Shown here: piece by piece, positions 41,344-50,293 of the stretch
Numbering within the stretch: the stretch's first letter is position 1
How the letters are laid out: each line of letters starts with the position of its first letter
Assembly (NCBI GenBank): GCA_021797495.1
Contig: JAJZZO010000009.1
Coordinates: forward strand, 52,556 to 116,555
DNA length: 64,000 bases
Source: Microcaldota archaeon
Lineage (GTDB): Archaea; Micrarchaeota; Micrarchaeia; Micrarchaeales; Micrarchaeaceae
Reading direction: 5' to 3'
Position numbers and translations under genes: made by a program
The notes under the pieces: generated by a model
What the model was told of the DNA's origin: nothing
Seen by the model: only the letters and a program-made list of their open reading frames with translations
The model's database searches: none

Positions 41344-41432
41344 CCTCTCCTTCCACCCATAAACCCCTATCGCAACAGTCACGCCCAGCGCCATGAAGCT
41401 TACAGCCCATGCGATCCATGCGTCAATCCTAT
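41344..41432 (+). repeat. 3'-end repeat copy R4
   Basis: Its first about 52 bases are identical to R5 (through CCCAGCGCCATGAA). On the minus strand it reads IDAWIAWAVSFMALGVTV and on to GVYGWKE, the C-terminus of the membrane protein. Confidence 0.92.
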
Positions 41433-41468
41433 CTAATGCAAGCGTTGCTGCGCAAGATGCTTATCGAT

Positions 41469-42656
41469 TCATATCGGTTTTAGCAAAAGCCCAACAGCTA
41501 TTTTTTCATTAGTTACGCTATATGTATCTTCCACAAACATGCTAAGTGAAAAGTTGTGCCCTTTTTCAATCCTATATGCACCACCGACCATACCGTTATG
41601 ATAGACAGACAGAGGTATTGCGTCCCCTTTTCCGTCTACTTCAAACGTTAGGTGCAGACCCTCGGTTTTCATAGAGGGTACCAATATGCTCGCTTCATAA
41701 TTATCCTTAGTATATATGTGTTTTTGCCCCATGCTTCCTATCACATCTCCCATCTCTATAAACGTGTATAAGCTGCCATAAACTGTTTTGCCTTTATTTG
41801 AACGAATGCCTTCTTGCGCCGTGTCGAATTCGACCTTGAAACTCAATACATTTTTTAAATAGGCTTCAATCCTGCCGTACATGGAGTTAAAGCCCTCCGG
41901 ACTTGAGATGCTGTCAACGCCTTTAGAGGCATACACAATGTTTCTTATTTCCTGCTTCCATACGTCCGCTCCAAGACTGCGCACCCTTTTCAAAAAGGCA
42001 TCAATGCTCAAATCATGCATTCCGTATAACGCCATCTTTTTTTCAACCAGGTTATAAAAAAGGTCAAACTTTTTCCTTATTAAGAAATCAAAGTCGTATG
42101 TGTCGCGTGCCTTTCGTCTGGTCATTACGGCCCTGAACTTCTCTGCAAGTATCTCCTGTGGATTCATTGAATTCACGGTGTAAGGCATAAGTTCGGGATA
42201 AATTGGAGTCACAAGCTTGCGTATGCTATCTAACAAAATACCTTCCCTTCCACTGAAATCTAAGCGGATAGTGGCAACAGAGCGCTCGTCATTGGTAGAC
42301 CTGTATACGGGCCCGCGTATCTTAAAGGTTGATGAAACACTGTTATTCTGCTGTGCCTCTTCGATTACGAATTGGCTTTCGGCGCCGTACATTCTCATTC
42401 TGTCTGCCACCTTGCCGAGTATGGCAGCTATGGCATCTTTACCAAGAGCCGTAGTGAAGTCCAAATCGATGCTAAACCTGTCAATGCCGTAGAGTTTTTG
42501 CAACGCTGTGCCGCCTTTAAACACCAATCCATTGGAGTTGGGCAGGGAGTACATGGCCCCGAGCAGCATGTGCTGCAGATAATCCGTCTCTGTTTGCTGC
42601 AGGTTCCTGAATCCTACTCTTTTCATGTATTCGACAAGCCCTTCTTTATCCAACAT
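41469..42656 (-). CDS. AbiEii-type nucleotidyltransferase toxin
   Basis: 395 residues. GLVFKGGTALQKLYGIDRFS is followed by DLDF, the GG ... DxD nucleotidyltransferase motif. ILAEKFRAVMTRRKARDTYD is the usual second conserved block. Longer than the 270-residue paralogue at 45253 by a C-terminal beta-rich domain. It starts 4 bp after the AbiEi-like gene, in the usual antitoxin-first order. Confidence 0.88.
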   Translation of the reverse strand: MLDKEGLVEYMKRVGFRNLQQTETDYLQHMLLGAMYSLPNSNGLVFKGGTALQKLYGIDRFSIDLDFTTALGKDAIAAILGKVADRMRMYGAESQFVIEEAQQNNSVSSTFKIRGPVYRSTNDERSVATIRLDFSGREGILLDSIRKLVTPIYPELMPYTVNSMNPQEILAEKFRAVMTRRKARDTYDFDFLIRKKFDLFYNLVEKKMALYGMHDLSIDAFLKRVRSLGADVWKQEIRNIVYASKGVDSISSPEGFNSMYGRIEAYLKNVLSFKVEFDTAQEGIRSNKGKTVYGSLYTFIEMGDVIGSMGQKHIYTKDNYEASILVPSMKTEGLHLTFEVDGKGDAIPLSVYHNGMVGGAYRIEKGHNFSLSMFVEDTYSVTNEKIAVGLLLKPI

Positions 42657-42660
42657 TATA

Positions 42661-43281
42661 TCACAGTTTGATATTTATTCCGGAACGTTTTGCTGCGACT
42701 TCAAGCCTCTTGAGCAGGGCATTGGAACCCATGCGCCTTGCGTATCCTATAAGCCTATCTGCGTCAATTTTACCGCTTATGAGTGCATCATCTATATATG
42801 ATTCTGGGCAATACCCTGGCATATGCAGCGCATCGGCTACTGCCTTCTCCGGCGACGCGATATATGCAAAACCTTTTCCGCTTTCCTCCCTTGCAAATCC
42901 GAACATTCTCTCGGGTTTCACCTTTACCATCCTGATTGCATATGTGCCTTCTGGTATCTTTAGTATTATTTTCCTGCTCATTATGGGGTTTATCACAATT
43001 ATCTCATTTGGCATTTGGTCAACCAATGCCCTATAATACAGCGCTGCAGCCATGCTCATATATGATGGCTTAACGATGTTGGTTGCGACTTCCGCATATC
43101 CGCTTGATGGCATTGCGTACGTTCCCTTTTTGATTAGGATAAGCTTTCCCTTCTTGATGTTCCTGCTTACAAACAGGGATGCATAAGCCCGCTTGCAGTT
43201 GAGGATCCTCTGCGCATCATCCAGTGAAAATACCTGGGTCCTTGACGCTCCTAGCACCTTAACGAAATCCTCATAATTCAT
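42661..43281 (-). CDS. AbiEi-type antitoxin/regulator
   Basis: 206 residues. N-terminal winged helix (VFSLDDAQRILNCKRAYASLF), then KGTYAMP and ASPEKAVADALHM, the block shared by AbiEi antitoxins. A perfect 24-bp palindrome at 43342-43365 lies upstream and may be its operator. Confidence 0.85.
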   Translation of the reverse strand: MNYEDFVKVLGASRTQVFSLDDAQRILNCKRAYASLFVSRNIKKGKLILIKKGTYAMPSSGYAEVATNIVKPSYMSMAAALYYRALVDQMPNEIIVINPIMSRKIILKIPEGTYAIRMVKVKPERMFGFAREESGKGFAYIASPEKAVADALHMPGYCPESYIDDALISGKIDADRLIGYARRMGSNALLKRLEVAAKRSGINIKL

Positions 43282-43341
43282 CTATTCCACCATGCCAAGA
43301 ACCTTTCGCCATGCAAACCTCACTGGTCTATATTGTTTCAT

Positions 43342-43365
43342 TTCATTATCATTTATGATAATGAA
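43342..43365. promoter_or_regulatory. Perfect 11-bp inverted repeat upstream of AbiEi
   Basis: TTCATTATCAT-TT-ATGATAATGAA, 61-84 bp upstream of the AbiEi-like start. TATGATAATGA recurs in the promoter of the ATPase gene at 48353. Confidence 0.6.
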
Positions 43366-43490
43366 CAGAAATATATGCGCATAAAGGTTATATAAACCTT
43401 CGCGTTGCCGACTTTATGATACGCAAGTATAAAACCACTTATATTTAAAAGCAATAGCCCATGCATTACCTTATCGGAACCTTTGCCTTC

Positions 43491-43650
43491 CCTCTCTCCT
43501 TCCACCCATAAACCCCTATCGCAACAGTCACGCCCAGCGCCATGAACGACACGGCCCATGCGATCCAAACATCAGTTTGCAGCGTGTAGTAAAGCGTTAC
43601 AGTGTAGTTTCCGGTTCCTGTTCAGATACCATGCATTGGCAAAGCCATCG
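43491..43650 (+). repeat. 3'-end repeat copy R5 (long)
   Basis: About 160 bp matching the gene end from GWKER back to the tract encoding AWYMNRTGNYT. The reading frame is conserved over the first 100 bp and broken near 43618 (CCTGTTCAGATACC). Confidence 0.92.
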
Positions 43651-43723
43651 TGTCATAGCGTCAACTGAACAGCTTTCATATAATTTATTGCTGAAAACCT
43701 ATGGATAAATTTGTATGGCAATG

Positions 43724-45082
43724 TCATATATCTACTATTGCCTTACTATCAAACAGCAGCGCCTCGTCCATATTTTCCAACTCAAAACCGCTTTTGGAGA
43801 AGATAACGAACCGTACTTGTCGTCCTGTTTTGTTTAGGGCATTCGCCGATTCCTTCAGGTGCGCTAGAATCTTTGGTCCAACACGCAATTCCGACCATTT
43901 GCATTCACCTATGTAAAGCGTCTTTTCTGTTTCGACTATTAGATCTATCTCCCTCTGCTCGAACTTTCCTGAATCTACTTTTACATTCCCCCACCATTTG
44001 CCCGAGCGGAGCACATTCTCCCCTCTTTTTTCGAGAAACGCTATCAGAACATCCTTGCATAATAACTCAAATCTACGGCTAATAAATCTGTTTAATTCTT
44101 CCCTTGCTGGAATCGCATGTTTTCCATAGACGTTCGAGAACCAGAACGAGAGCGTGTTGTCGCTTATAAAATACAGCCCCTTCTTGCTTCTCATAGGGTT
44201 TTGCCCGAACGGCACTACCCTATATACAAGCTTGAAATCGCTCTGCAATTTTTTGACGTATTTTGCCAGAGTGGTTTGTGTTATGCCTACACTCTGCGAT
44301 ATCTCATTCATCGCGACATGCCCCGAATGTATCGCTTCAAGGACTGCATAGTATTTTGCATACGCATTCCCGAATTCCTGTCTCAGGATATTCTCGCCCT
44401 CTTCATGCAATTGTGCCCCCGCATCGAAGAATAGAGCGCTAATCGCGTCGGACCAATCTTTCCTTCCGAGCTTTTCCAGCAGCATGTAGTAATAAGGCAC
44501 TCCTCCGAAAACACAGTAATATTTTATCTGCTCCTTTGGATCATCTATTCCCATATCCTTTAAAATTTTTACAACTGTGCCGAATTGCAGTTCTCTGAGA
44601 TTTAAGGTAGCAGTAGCACGATTGAATAACGGCGCCCTTTTTCGGGTAGTAAGCTTGTCCATCATGCTCGCATATGACCCTGAAATTACCAACATTACCT
44701 CTTTTTGCTCCTTATATTTATCCCAGAGCATTTGCAGTTCATATGGTATCGCTTTGCCTGCACTCAATACGTTGGGGAATTCGTCAAGGAATATGAATTT
44801 TGTATTATTTACAAACAGGTATTCCATTGCGCCTTTGAACGACTCAAAAGATGGGGAGTATCCAGTCTTTGCCCGTATCTCCTCCTCCATGTCCTCTGCT
44901 ATTTGCTTCTCCTCTTTTGGCACTATCATTATTTTTATGCTTTTCTTGCCTCTGGAGAATTCATCCACGAGCCTGCTCTTTCCTACGCGCCTCCTGCCAT
45001 TCACCACAATCATATCAGATCCGTGCCTCGAGTATGCGTCTTCGAGGACTTTAATCTCTTCATCTCTATCATAAAACTTCAC
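43724..45082 (-). CDS. Archaeal ATPase with DUF234 nuclease-like C-terminus
   Basis: 452 residues. Walker A is GRRRVGKS (29-36), Walker B is FIFLDEFP and sensor VISGSYAS. A winged helix (EISQSVGITQTTLAKYVKKL) follows. The C-terminal PD-(D/E)xK site EIDLIVE ... IGECKW is complete, so DNA or RNA cleavage is possible. Two direct copies of ATTTTAGGATAAT (45098-45110 and 45114-45126) lie upstream, probably an operator. Single-gene cassette between R5 and R6. Confidence 0.88.
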   Translation of the reverse strand: MKFYDRDEEIKVLEDAYSRHGSDMIVVNGRRRVGKSRLVDEFSRGKKSIKIMIVPKEEKQIAEDMEEEIRAKTGYSPSFESFKGAMEYLFVNNTKFIFLDEFPNVLSAGKAIPYELQMLWDKYKEQKEVMLVISGSYASMMDKLTTRKRAPLFNRATATLNLRELQFGTVVKILKDMGIDDPKEQIKYYCVFGGVPYYYMLLEKLGRKDWSDAISALFFDAGAQLHEEGENILRQEFGNAYAKYYAVLEAIHSGHVAMNEISQSVGITQTTLAKYVKKLQSDFKLVYRVVPFGQNPMRSKKGLYFISDNTLSFWFSNVYGKHAIPAREELNRFISRRFELLCKDVLIAFLEKRGENVLRSGKWWGNVKVDSGKFEQREIDLIVETEKTLYIGECKWSELRVGPKILAHLKESANALNKTGRQVRFVIFSKSGFELENMDEALLFDSKAIVDI

Positions 45083-45097
45083 ATAATCACATATCCC

Positions 45098-45126
45098 ATT
45101 TTAGGATAATCTTATTTTAGGATAAT
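45098..45126. promoter_or_regulatory. Two direct 13-bp repeats in the ATPase promoter
   Basis: ATTTTAGGATAAT occurs twice, 16 bp apart, between the TATA-like AATATTTAAAA (from 45127) and the start codon at 45082. Confidence 0.55.
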
Positions 45127-45160
45127 AATATTTAAAAGCTTTTGTGGTGTCTGTTCTTCT

Positions 45161-45226
45161 TCCTCTCCTTCCATCCATAAACCCCTATCGCAACGTAAAC
45201 ACCGAGAGTGATGAAGCTTAGTCCAT
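45161..45226 (+). repeat. 3'-end repeat copy R6
   Basis: TCCTCTCCTTCCATCCATAA and CCCCTATCGCAACG match the repeat. The middle is deleted (GTAAACACCGAGAGTG) before GATGAAGCTTAG. Confidence 0.8.
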
Positions 45227-45252
45227 GACTGGTATACGGTCAGTCTGGATGT

Positions 45253-46065
45253 TTATCTGACGGTGCTGTCTCCTGACAAGCGCTTGAACGCATCCATTAC
45301 CTGCTTCTCAACGCCGGGGAAGTCCTGCAGGGTGCGTTGCCACACCAGCGGCTCCAGCTGCTTCCATGTTTTGCCAGCTGCGGCAATGTAATCGGGAAGC
45401 GCCTTCATAATATCCGCAGGCATTTCTGCTTCCCTGAGTTTTAGGCTTATCAAGCTGCTGTTCAATGGAACGTTCTTGCCAAGAAGGAAATGTATGTCAT
45501 AAAGATCCCTCTCCCTGTGCCGCCTCCTTGGTGAGAGCAGCGCCCTCACTTTCTCAGAGAGCACCTCCTCCAGGTCCATCAGCAGGGCTATATAAGCATG
45601 CACATCCATGTATATCGGGTTGCGTTGCATTGCGTTCGCTTTCCTAGCCAGCCTTGCGGTTGTGTTTATCTCTATTTCTATATGCTGCCTTGTGTCGGCC
45701 CTATGGTGCGCTATGTACCTGGGCCCATCTATTACAAACTCTGCCATGTATGTGCCGAATTTGTTCATTGAGGAAGGCAGCACCTCGGCATCGTAACCCA
45801 TCTCTGCCTTCAGCCTTGCCACTGCCTTGCCAATTATCCTATCTAATTTATCTTTTGTCACGTCTGCGTTTGCCGCAGTGAAATCCAGGTCAGACGAGAA
45901 ACGGCCAAGACTGTAGAATTTTGAGAGCGCAGTGCCGCCCTTGAATACAAGGAAGTCCGAATCCCTATATATGCTCTCAAGAAGTATATCCTGCAGGTAG
46001 TCCTTTTCGACCTGGTGCGGCTCTACGAATACTGCATAGGCAAGAAGGCTCTTTTCATCAATCAT
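45253..46065 (-). CDS. AbiEii-type nucleotidyltransferase toxin
   Basis: 270 residues with VFKGGTALSKFYSLGRFSSD followed by LDF (GG ... DxD) and VLSEKVRALLSPRRRHRERD. Its start overlaps the end of the AbiEi gene by 8 bp, so translation is coupled. Second AbiE pair of the array. Confidence 0.9.
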   Translation of the reverse strand: MIDEKSLLAYAVFVEPHQVEKDYLQDILLESIYRDSDFLVFKGGTALSKFYSLGRFSSDLDFTAANADVTKDKLDRIIGKAVARLKAEMGYDAEVLPSSMNKFGTYMAEFVIDGPRYIAHHRADTRQHIEIEINTTARLARKANAMQRNPIYMDVHAYIALLMDLEEVLSEKVRALLSPRRRHRERDLYDIHFLLGKNVPLNSSLISLKLREAEMPADIMKALPDYIAAAGKTWKQLEPLVWQRTLQDFPGVEKQVMDAFKRLSGDSTVR

Positions 46066-46738
46066 GAGCTATCCCCCACTTCCTTTCCATAGCCGATGCG
46101 CTTGCAGTCAATTTCCTGTACATGCGCGATCTCCTCTTGTAAAGCTGGCGTGCCTCTTCTTGATAGCCATTTTCATCAAGGAGCAGGCCTGCCCTGCTTA
46201 TCACCGTGCCGCTGCCGCTTCTCAATGCGTATGCCGCAACCTTTTTTGCATTTATGCTCTTGTTGTTCTCCATTGCCTCAGCCGCATAACTCTCCATCCT
46301 GAAATAGAGGCAGTCTATTATAGCCTTTTCCGGTTCGGCTATGAAGCCTGCACCATTCTTGACGTAGCCGTAGAACATCCCGGCAACCGCTTTTTTGAAG
46401 ACTATTATATAACCATTTATATTCTTAATCTCCCTGTGTTGCCTGGAAGATATCACGTATATGAACTTTGGCATCTGCGTTGTCATGTTGTAGTAAGCAA
46501 GGGCTGATGAGAGGCTGACATACGAAGGCACCATTATGTTAGAAGCTATATCGTATTCAGAGGCGTCGCCGCTGTAGTATAATCCCTTCTCAGCCCTTTT
46601 TACGGCACGGTCGCGGGCCAGAAATTTAGAGGCGTATGCCTTGCTCTTGCCTATGATTTTGGCTGCATCGTTCACTGTAAATACAATTATGCGTCTGTCC
46701 GACAAAAATTCATTGAAATCTGTTGTTTTCACATGCAT
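46058..46738 (-). CDS. AbiEi-type antitoxin/regulator
   Basis: 226 residues. N-terminal winged helix (VFTVNDAAKIIGKSKAYASKF), then EKGLYYSG and AEPEKAIIDCLYF. Only distantly similar to the 42661 antitoxin, so the two AbiE pairs are separate acquisitions, not a recent duplication. Confidence 0.87.
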   Translation of the reverse strand: MHVKTTDFNEFLSDRRIIVFTVNDAAKIIGKSKAYASKFLARDRAVKRAEKGLYYSGDASEYDIASNIMVPSYVSLSSALAYYNMTTQMPKFIYVISSRQHREIKNINGYIIVFKKAVAGMFYGYVKNGAGFIAEPEKAIIDCLYFRMESYAAEAMENNKSINAKKVAAYALRSGSGTVISRAGLLLDENGYQEEARQLYKRRSRMYRKLTASASAMERKWGIAHD

Positions 46739-46879
46739 ATATATTGCGGCAAGATTTAAATATGTTTATATGTATATATTACCTATTTATAGGCTAAATT
46801 GAATTATAAATATAGTTGCCGTGACTACCATAGACCAATATTGGAACCTCTACAATCTTTACAAGGCACAAGGATTTGC

Positions 46880-46918
46880 CAAGCGCGCTGAAGCTTATGG
46901 CTCATGCAACCCATGCGC
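46880..46918 (+). repeat. 3'-end repeat copy R7 (short, diverged)
   Basis: CCAAGCGCGCTGAAGCTTAT and CCCATGCG match the middle of R1/R4. It abuts the stop codon of the ATPase gene that follows to the right. Confidence 0.65.
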
Positions 46919-46919
46919 C

Positions 46920-48353
46920 CTACTTCAACGCCTTCTCTATCGCTTCTAGGTCAAAAAGGAGCACATTATCCTTTTTCCCCATCTCCTTCATCTCGTCAGT
47001 AAAGCCAGACTTGCTGAACAGTGCGTAATGCTCCTTCCTCTCTTCGTTGTGCCACTGGACAATCGCCGCTTTACGCTTCAACTCAGTATAGATTCCAATC
47101 CCGATAGGATTTACCGTCCACTTGCACTCTGCAAATAGTATGTTATTTGTGTCTTCATTAAGCGCTACAACATCGATCTCCTCCTGGTTCTCATTGCTTC
47201 TTCTTGAAGCGTCTGTGCCCCACCATCTGCCGAGCTTTGTAAACGCCAATCCCAATCTTCCTGATCTGCTGAGAAATGCTATCATCTCCGCTGCAAAACG
47301 TTCGAACATCATGCTGGCAAAGGAATCAAACCCTTGCTCCACTGCAGACACTACTGCGTCTGCGCCTTCCAAGGACAGCTTTTCTGTATTCCTCTTAACA
47401 TATCTTGACCAGAAAAGCGTGTAGTTGTCCTTTATTTCATAAACCCCTCCTTTCGACTTCCTTTTGGCATCTTTTGTTACCGGGAGCAATTTTTCAACAA
47501 CCCCTACCGCAAGAAGCAGGTTGAGGTATCTTATCACATTGCTTGCAGGTATTGCAAGCTTGGATGCTATTTCGCTGGGCCTGTTTACGCCGTTTGCTAT
47601 GTAATCTATTATGTCTATGTAAGTTCCGGTGTTCCTGGCCTCTTCCGAGAGTATTACACTCATCTCATCGATGAACGTGCTGCCCTTGCTGAATATGCGC
47701 TCCAGTATCTCGTTGAAGCTTTTGCTTCCGTCTACATATGCGTAATACGCCGGAACGCCCCCGAATATGAAGTACGTCTTCAAAGCGTCAATAAACTCAA
47801 GATTCTTGGCAAGTTTCATCGCATGCTCTATACCCAAAGGCCTTAGCCTTAGCACAGCAGTATTCCTCTGGTATAACGGAGAGGCCTGGTTTAATACCTC
47901 CTTTTGCATTATGCTTATGCTGGAGCCGCATAATATAAGCATCACATTGCTCTCCTTAAGATAAAGCTCCCAACCTTTCTGGAATATTGAGGGCATCGCC
48001 TTGTCGATCCTGGCGATATGCGGGAATTCATCTATGGCTATGACTAGCCTGCTCTTCAGTTCCGCTTTGCTTATCCTTAGGAACAGCGATTCCCAGTCTA
48101 CCGAGCCGAAACGCACCAATTCCTCATCGCCAAGCCTCATTCCCACAAGGTTGGAAAAACTCCTGAGCTGTTTTGCACTGCCCCCTTCCGTAGCAAGGTA
48201 ATATGCGCTGCTGTCAACGCCCTTCAAGAACTGTTTTATGAGCTCCGTCTTGCCTAGCCTTCTCCTGCCATATAAAACCACGAAAGAGGCATTCTTGGAT
48301 TCATACGCGTACTTAAGCGCCTTTAGCTCTTCAATCCTATCTACAAATTCCAT
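46920..48353 (-). CDS. Archaeal ATPase with DUF234 nuclease-like C-terminus
   Basis: 477 residues. Walker A is GRRRLGKT, Walker B is VIAIDEFPHI and sensor CGSSIS. The winged helix is RPSEIASKLAIPASNVIRYL. The C-terminal site EIDVVAL ... LFAECKW is complete. Paralogue of 43724-45082 but well diverged. AT-rich inverted motifs (TTATCAT/ATGATAA) fill the promoter at 48354-48400. Confidence 0.88.
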   Translation of the reverse strand: MEFVDRIEELKALKYAYESKNASFVVLYGRRRLGKTELIKQFLKGVDSSAYYLATEGGSAKQLRSFSNLVGMRLGDEELVRFGSVDWESLFLRISKAELKSRLVIAIDEFPHIARIDKAMPSIFQKGWELYLKESNVMLILCGSSISIMQKEVLNQASPLYQRNTAVLRLRPLGIEHAMKLAKNLEFIDALKTYFIFGGVPAYYAYVDGSKSFNEILERIFSKGSTFIDEMSVILSEEARNTGTYIDIIDYIANGVNRPSEIASKLAIPASNVIRYLNLLLAVGVVEKLLPVTKDAKRKSKGGVYEIKDNYTLFWSRYVKRNTEKLSLEGADAVVSAVEQGFDSFASMMFERFAAEMIAFLSRSGRLGLAFTKLGRWWGTDASRRSNENQEEIDVVALNEDTNNILFAECKWTVNPIGIGIYTELKRKAAIVQWHNEERKEHYALFSKSGFTDEMKEMGKKDNVLLFDLEAIEKALK

Positions 48354-48440
48354 GTTATCATTTTATGATTATCAATATATGATAATGATATTTTGATAAC
48401 AAAATTTAAAAGGCTTTCCGGATTCGGTGTTTACCTGTGT

Positions 48441-48520
48441 TTTCTCCCTTTCCACCCATAAACCCCTATCGCTGCAGTAGCTCCAAGCGCCATGAACGAC
48501 ATTGCCCACGCTTGCCTACA
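48441..48520 (+). repeat. 3'-end repeat copy R8
   Basis: CCCTTTCCACCCATAAACCC, then CTATCGCTGCAGTAGCTCCA shared only with R9, then GCGCCATGAACGAC. It ends 3 bp before the stop codon of the next cassette gene. Confidence 0.9.
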
Positions 48521-48523
48521 GAT

Positions 48524-49714
48524 TCAATACAAGAGCCCAAACAGGAACAGCGGTATGTTATTGCCTGTGAATGATAGCCCATCAACCGCCAGGAAGTCGG
48601 CAGATTGGTAATCTCTTTTGCCTGTACCTCCTACTTCAACTATCTTATCCCTGAACATGAAATCCGGGGTCTTTTCCCCCCTGTTCGTCTTGAAATAACA
48701 TTTGGGCTCTGCATGGTTTACAAAGAACTCTTCCCTCATTGCACCTATGTCTGTTTTTACCCCTGTACTGCTGTTCAATGCGCTCCTGAACGGCGTCCTG
48801 AAAAATATCTTTGGCTCCTTTCTGAAGTTGCCCTTGCACGGATAGAGCTGCATTAATATGCCTATCTTAGAGAGGCTGTCTATAAACTTTATGGATGTGG
48901 TCTTGCTTATCCCGAGATAGCTGGCAACATTCGAATAGCTGGCTTCGTAGGGCCCGGATGAAGCCACCTCATAAAGCAGCTTGTAGATGTTGTTTATTGC
49001 GTTTGTATCTATCTCCCTTAAGCTTGCGAGGTCTACCGTTATCATCTTGTCGAGCGTATTCATTACCGTCTTCGGATATTCGGCTTCAATCCCCTCGTAG
49101 AGCACACCGCCGTATTTATAATATTCGCCCAGAAAAGTTGCCCACTTAGAATGCTTTGTCGCGAGCTTTTCCCTTGTATCGCCATTGAACAGTTCTTCCG
49201 CTTTGACCGGCCCTATACGTGTGCCTTTCTTTATGTTAAGGTATTCCCTAAACGATGCGGGTCTTAGTTCATGCATTATCGCGCGCCTGCTGATGTCCGT
49301 ACCTTTCTGTATCTCAATCGAAGAGGATCCGGTAAATAATACCTTTGCATTTCCCTCGTCATAAAGCGTCTTTAGGTCTGAAGCCCACCCTACCCTTGTA
49401 TGTATTTCGTCTATGAATACATCCTGATAACCCCTGTCTGCTGCATAATTTACGATATCGTAGATGTCATACTTGAGCAGATATTTTGCATCGGCAGATA
49501 TATACAGTGGTTTTTCTCTTAGCGCTGCAAGCTGCAGCATCATCACAGTCTTGCCTATTCCCCTGATCCCATAAATCCCATGATAAAATTTGTCCGAAGC
49601 GGATTTCAGCGAATCGAATAAATACCTGTGACTTGCAAATTGCTTCACTGCAGCTATCTGTTTACTGCTGTTTACGGCAATCTTGGAAAACGTTTCATCG
49701 TCCATAATGAACAT
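48524..49714 (-). CDS. AAA ATPase with DUF4143-type architecture
   Basis: 396 residues. Walker A is GIRGIGKTV, Walker B is DVFIDEIH, sensor VLFTGSSS. The winged helix is YSNVASYLGISKTTSIKFI. The C-terminal nuclease-like segment is TPDFMFRDKIVEVGGTGK. Two direct copies of CATTTCGTTCA (49742-49752, 49774-49784) lie upstream as a candidate operator. Start may be ATG 49714 or 49705. Confidence 0.85.
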   Translation of the reverse strand: MFIMDDETFSKIAVNSSKQIAAVKQFASHRYLFDSLKSASDKFYHGIYGIRGIGKTVMMLQLAALREKPLYISADAKYLLKYDIYDIVNYAADRGYQDVFIDEIHTRVGWASDLKTLYDEGNAKVLFTGSSSIEIQKGTDISRRAIMHELRPASFREYLNIKKGTRIGPVKAEELFNGDTREKLATKHSKWATFLGEYYKYGGVLYEGIEAEYPKTVMNTLDKMITVDLASLREIDTNAINNIYKLLYEVASSGPYEASYSNVASYLGISKTTSIKFIDSLSKIGILMQLYPCKGNFRKEPKIFFRTPFRSALNSSTGVKTDIGAMREEFFVNHAEPKCYFKTNRGEKTPDFMFRDKIVEVGGTGKRDYQSADFLAVDGLSFTGNNIPLFLFGLLY

Positions 49715-49831
49715 ATTACAGGCTCAAGTAAAATATAAATACATTTCGTTCACATTGCTGGACTAAATGCAAGCATTTCGTTCATTGTATTAATGTTATA
49801 GGCACTTCTCGCCTCAAAGACGCTTTGCTTT

Positions 49832-49888
49832 CTTTCTCCCCTTCCATCCGTAAACCCCTATCGCTGCAGTAGCTCCAAGCGCCGCGGA
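49832..49888 (+). repeat. 3'-end repeat copy R9
   Basis: CTCCCCTTCCATCCGTAAAC followed by CCCTATCGCTGCAGTAGCTC, then truncated after CAAGCGCCGCGG. Confidence 0.88.
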
Positions 49889-49960
49889 ATCATAAACGCT
49901 ACTTTACTTTTTTAACGAAAAGACCTTAATTTCAGAATCAGGTTTTTGTATTTTTGGACT

Positions 49961-50293
49961 TCATAAGTTCTTAAGCGATATATGTAAAGGCTTTGAATAA
50001 TCCGAATGCACATATTCTGGCTTACTATCTCCTCTTATACTAACTAAAGCAAGCATCTTGCGTACTGTAACAGTTTTATTGCGTTCTAAAACCTTTTTTT
50101 CAAATATCGCTTTGCGCTTAGCATACTCGTGTGCAAAAGATCTGCTTGCAAAATCCACATCTGAGAAATCAAAAATCACGGTGTCGGACTTGATGTTTCT
50201 TGCATATCTAAAAAGCTTCTCGGCAGCCTCTCTGGTAGCTAAGCTTTTGGCTATTAAACTACTTAGTTTTATCACATTTTCATTTGTGCTCAT
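49961..50293 (-). CDS. STAS-like protein (DUF4325 type)
   Basis: 110 residues: DTVIFDFSDVDFASRSFAHE is the STAS-like core of DUF4325 proteins. Its start overlaps the ATPase stop by 4 bp (50290-50293), so the two are co-translated. Comparable pairs combine a GHKL ATPase with an anti-sigma-antagonist-like STAS domain; the Ser in SRSF is a candidate phospho-site. Archaea lack sigma factors, so the target must differ. Confidence 0.75.
   Translation of the reverse strand: MSTNENVIKLSSLIAKSLATREAAEKLFRYARNIKSDTVIFDFSDVDFASRSFAHEYAKRKAIFEKKVLERNKTVTVRKMLALVSIRGDSKPEYVHSDYSKPLHISLKNL

Noticed and set aside
43353..43568. 71-codon minus-strand frame
   Set aside because: It reads repeat copy R5 in the wrong frame; the frame matching the gene end is a different one.
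38235..49888. The spaced direct repeats as a CRISPR array or insertion sequence ends
   Set aside because: Spacers are whole genes of 0.5-1.9 kb, repeats are truncated pieces of a coding gene, and no transposase or inverted ends are seen.
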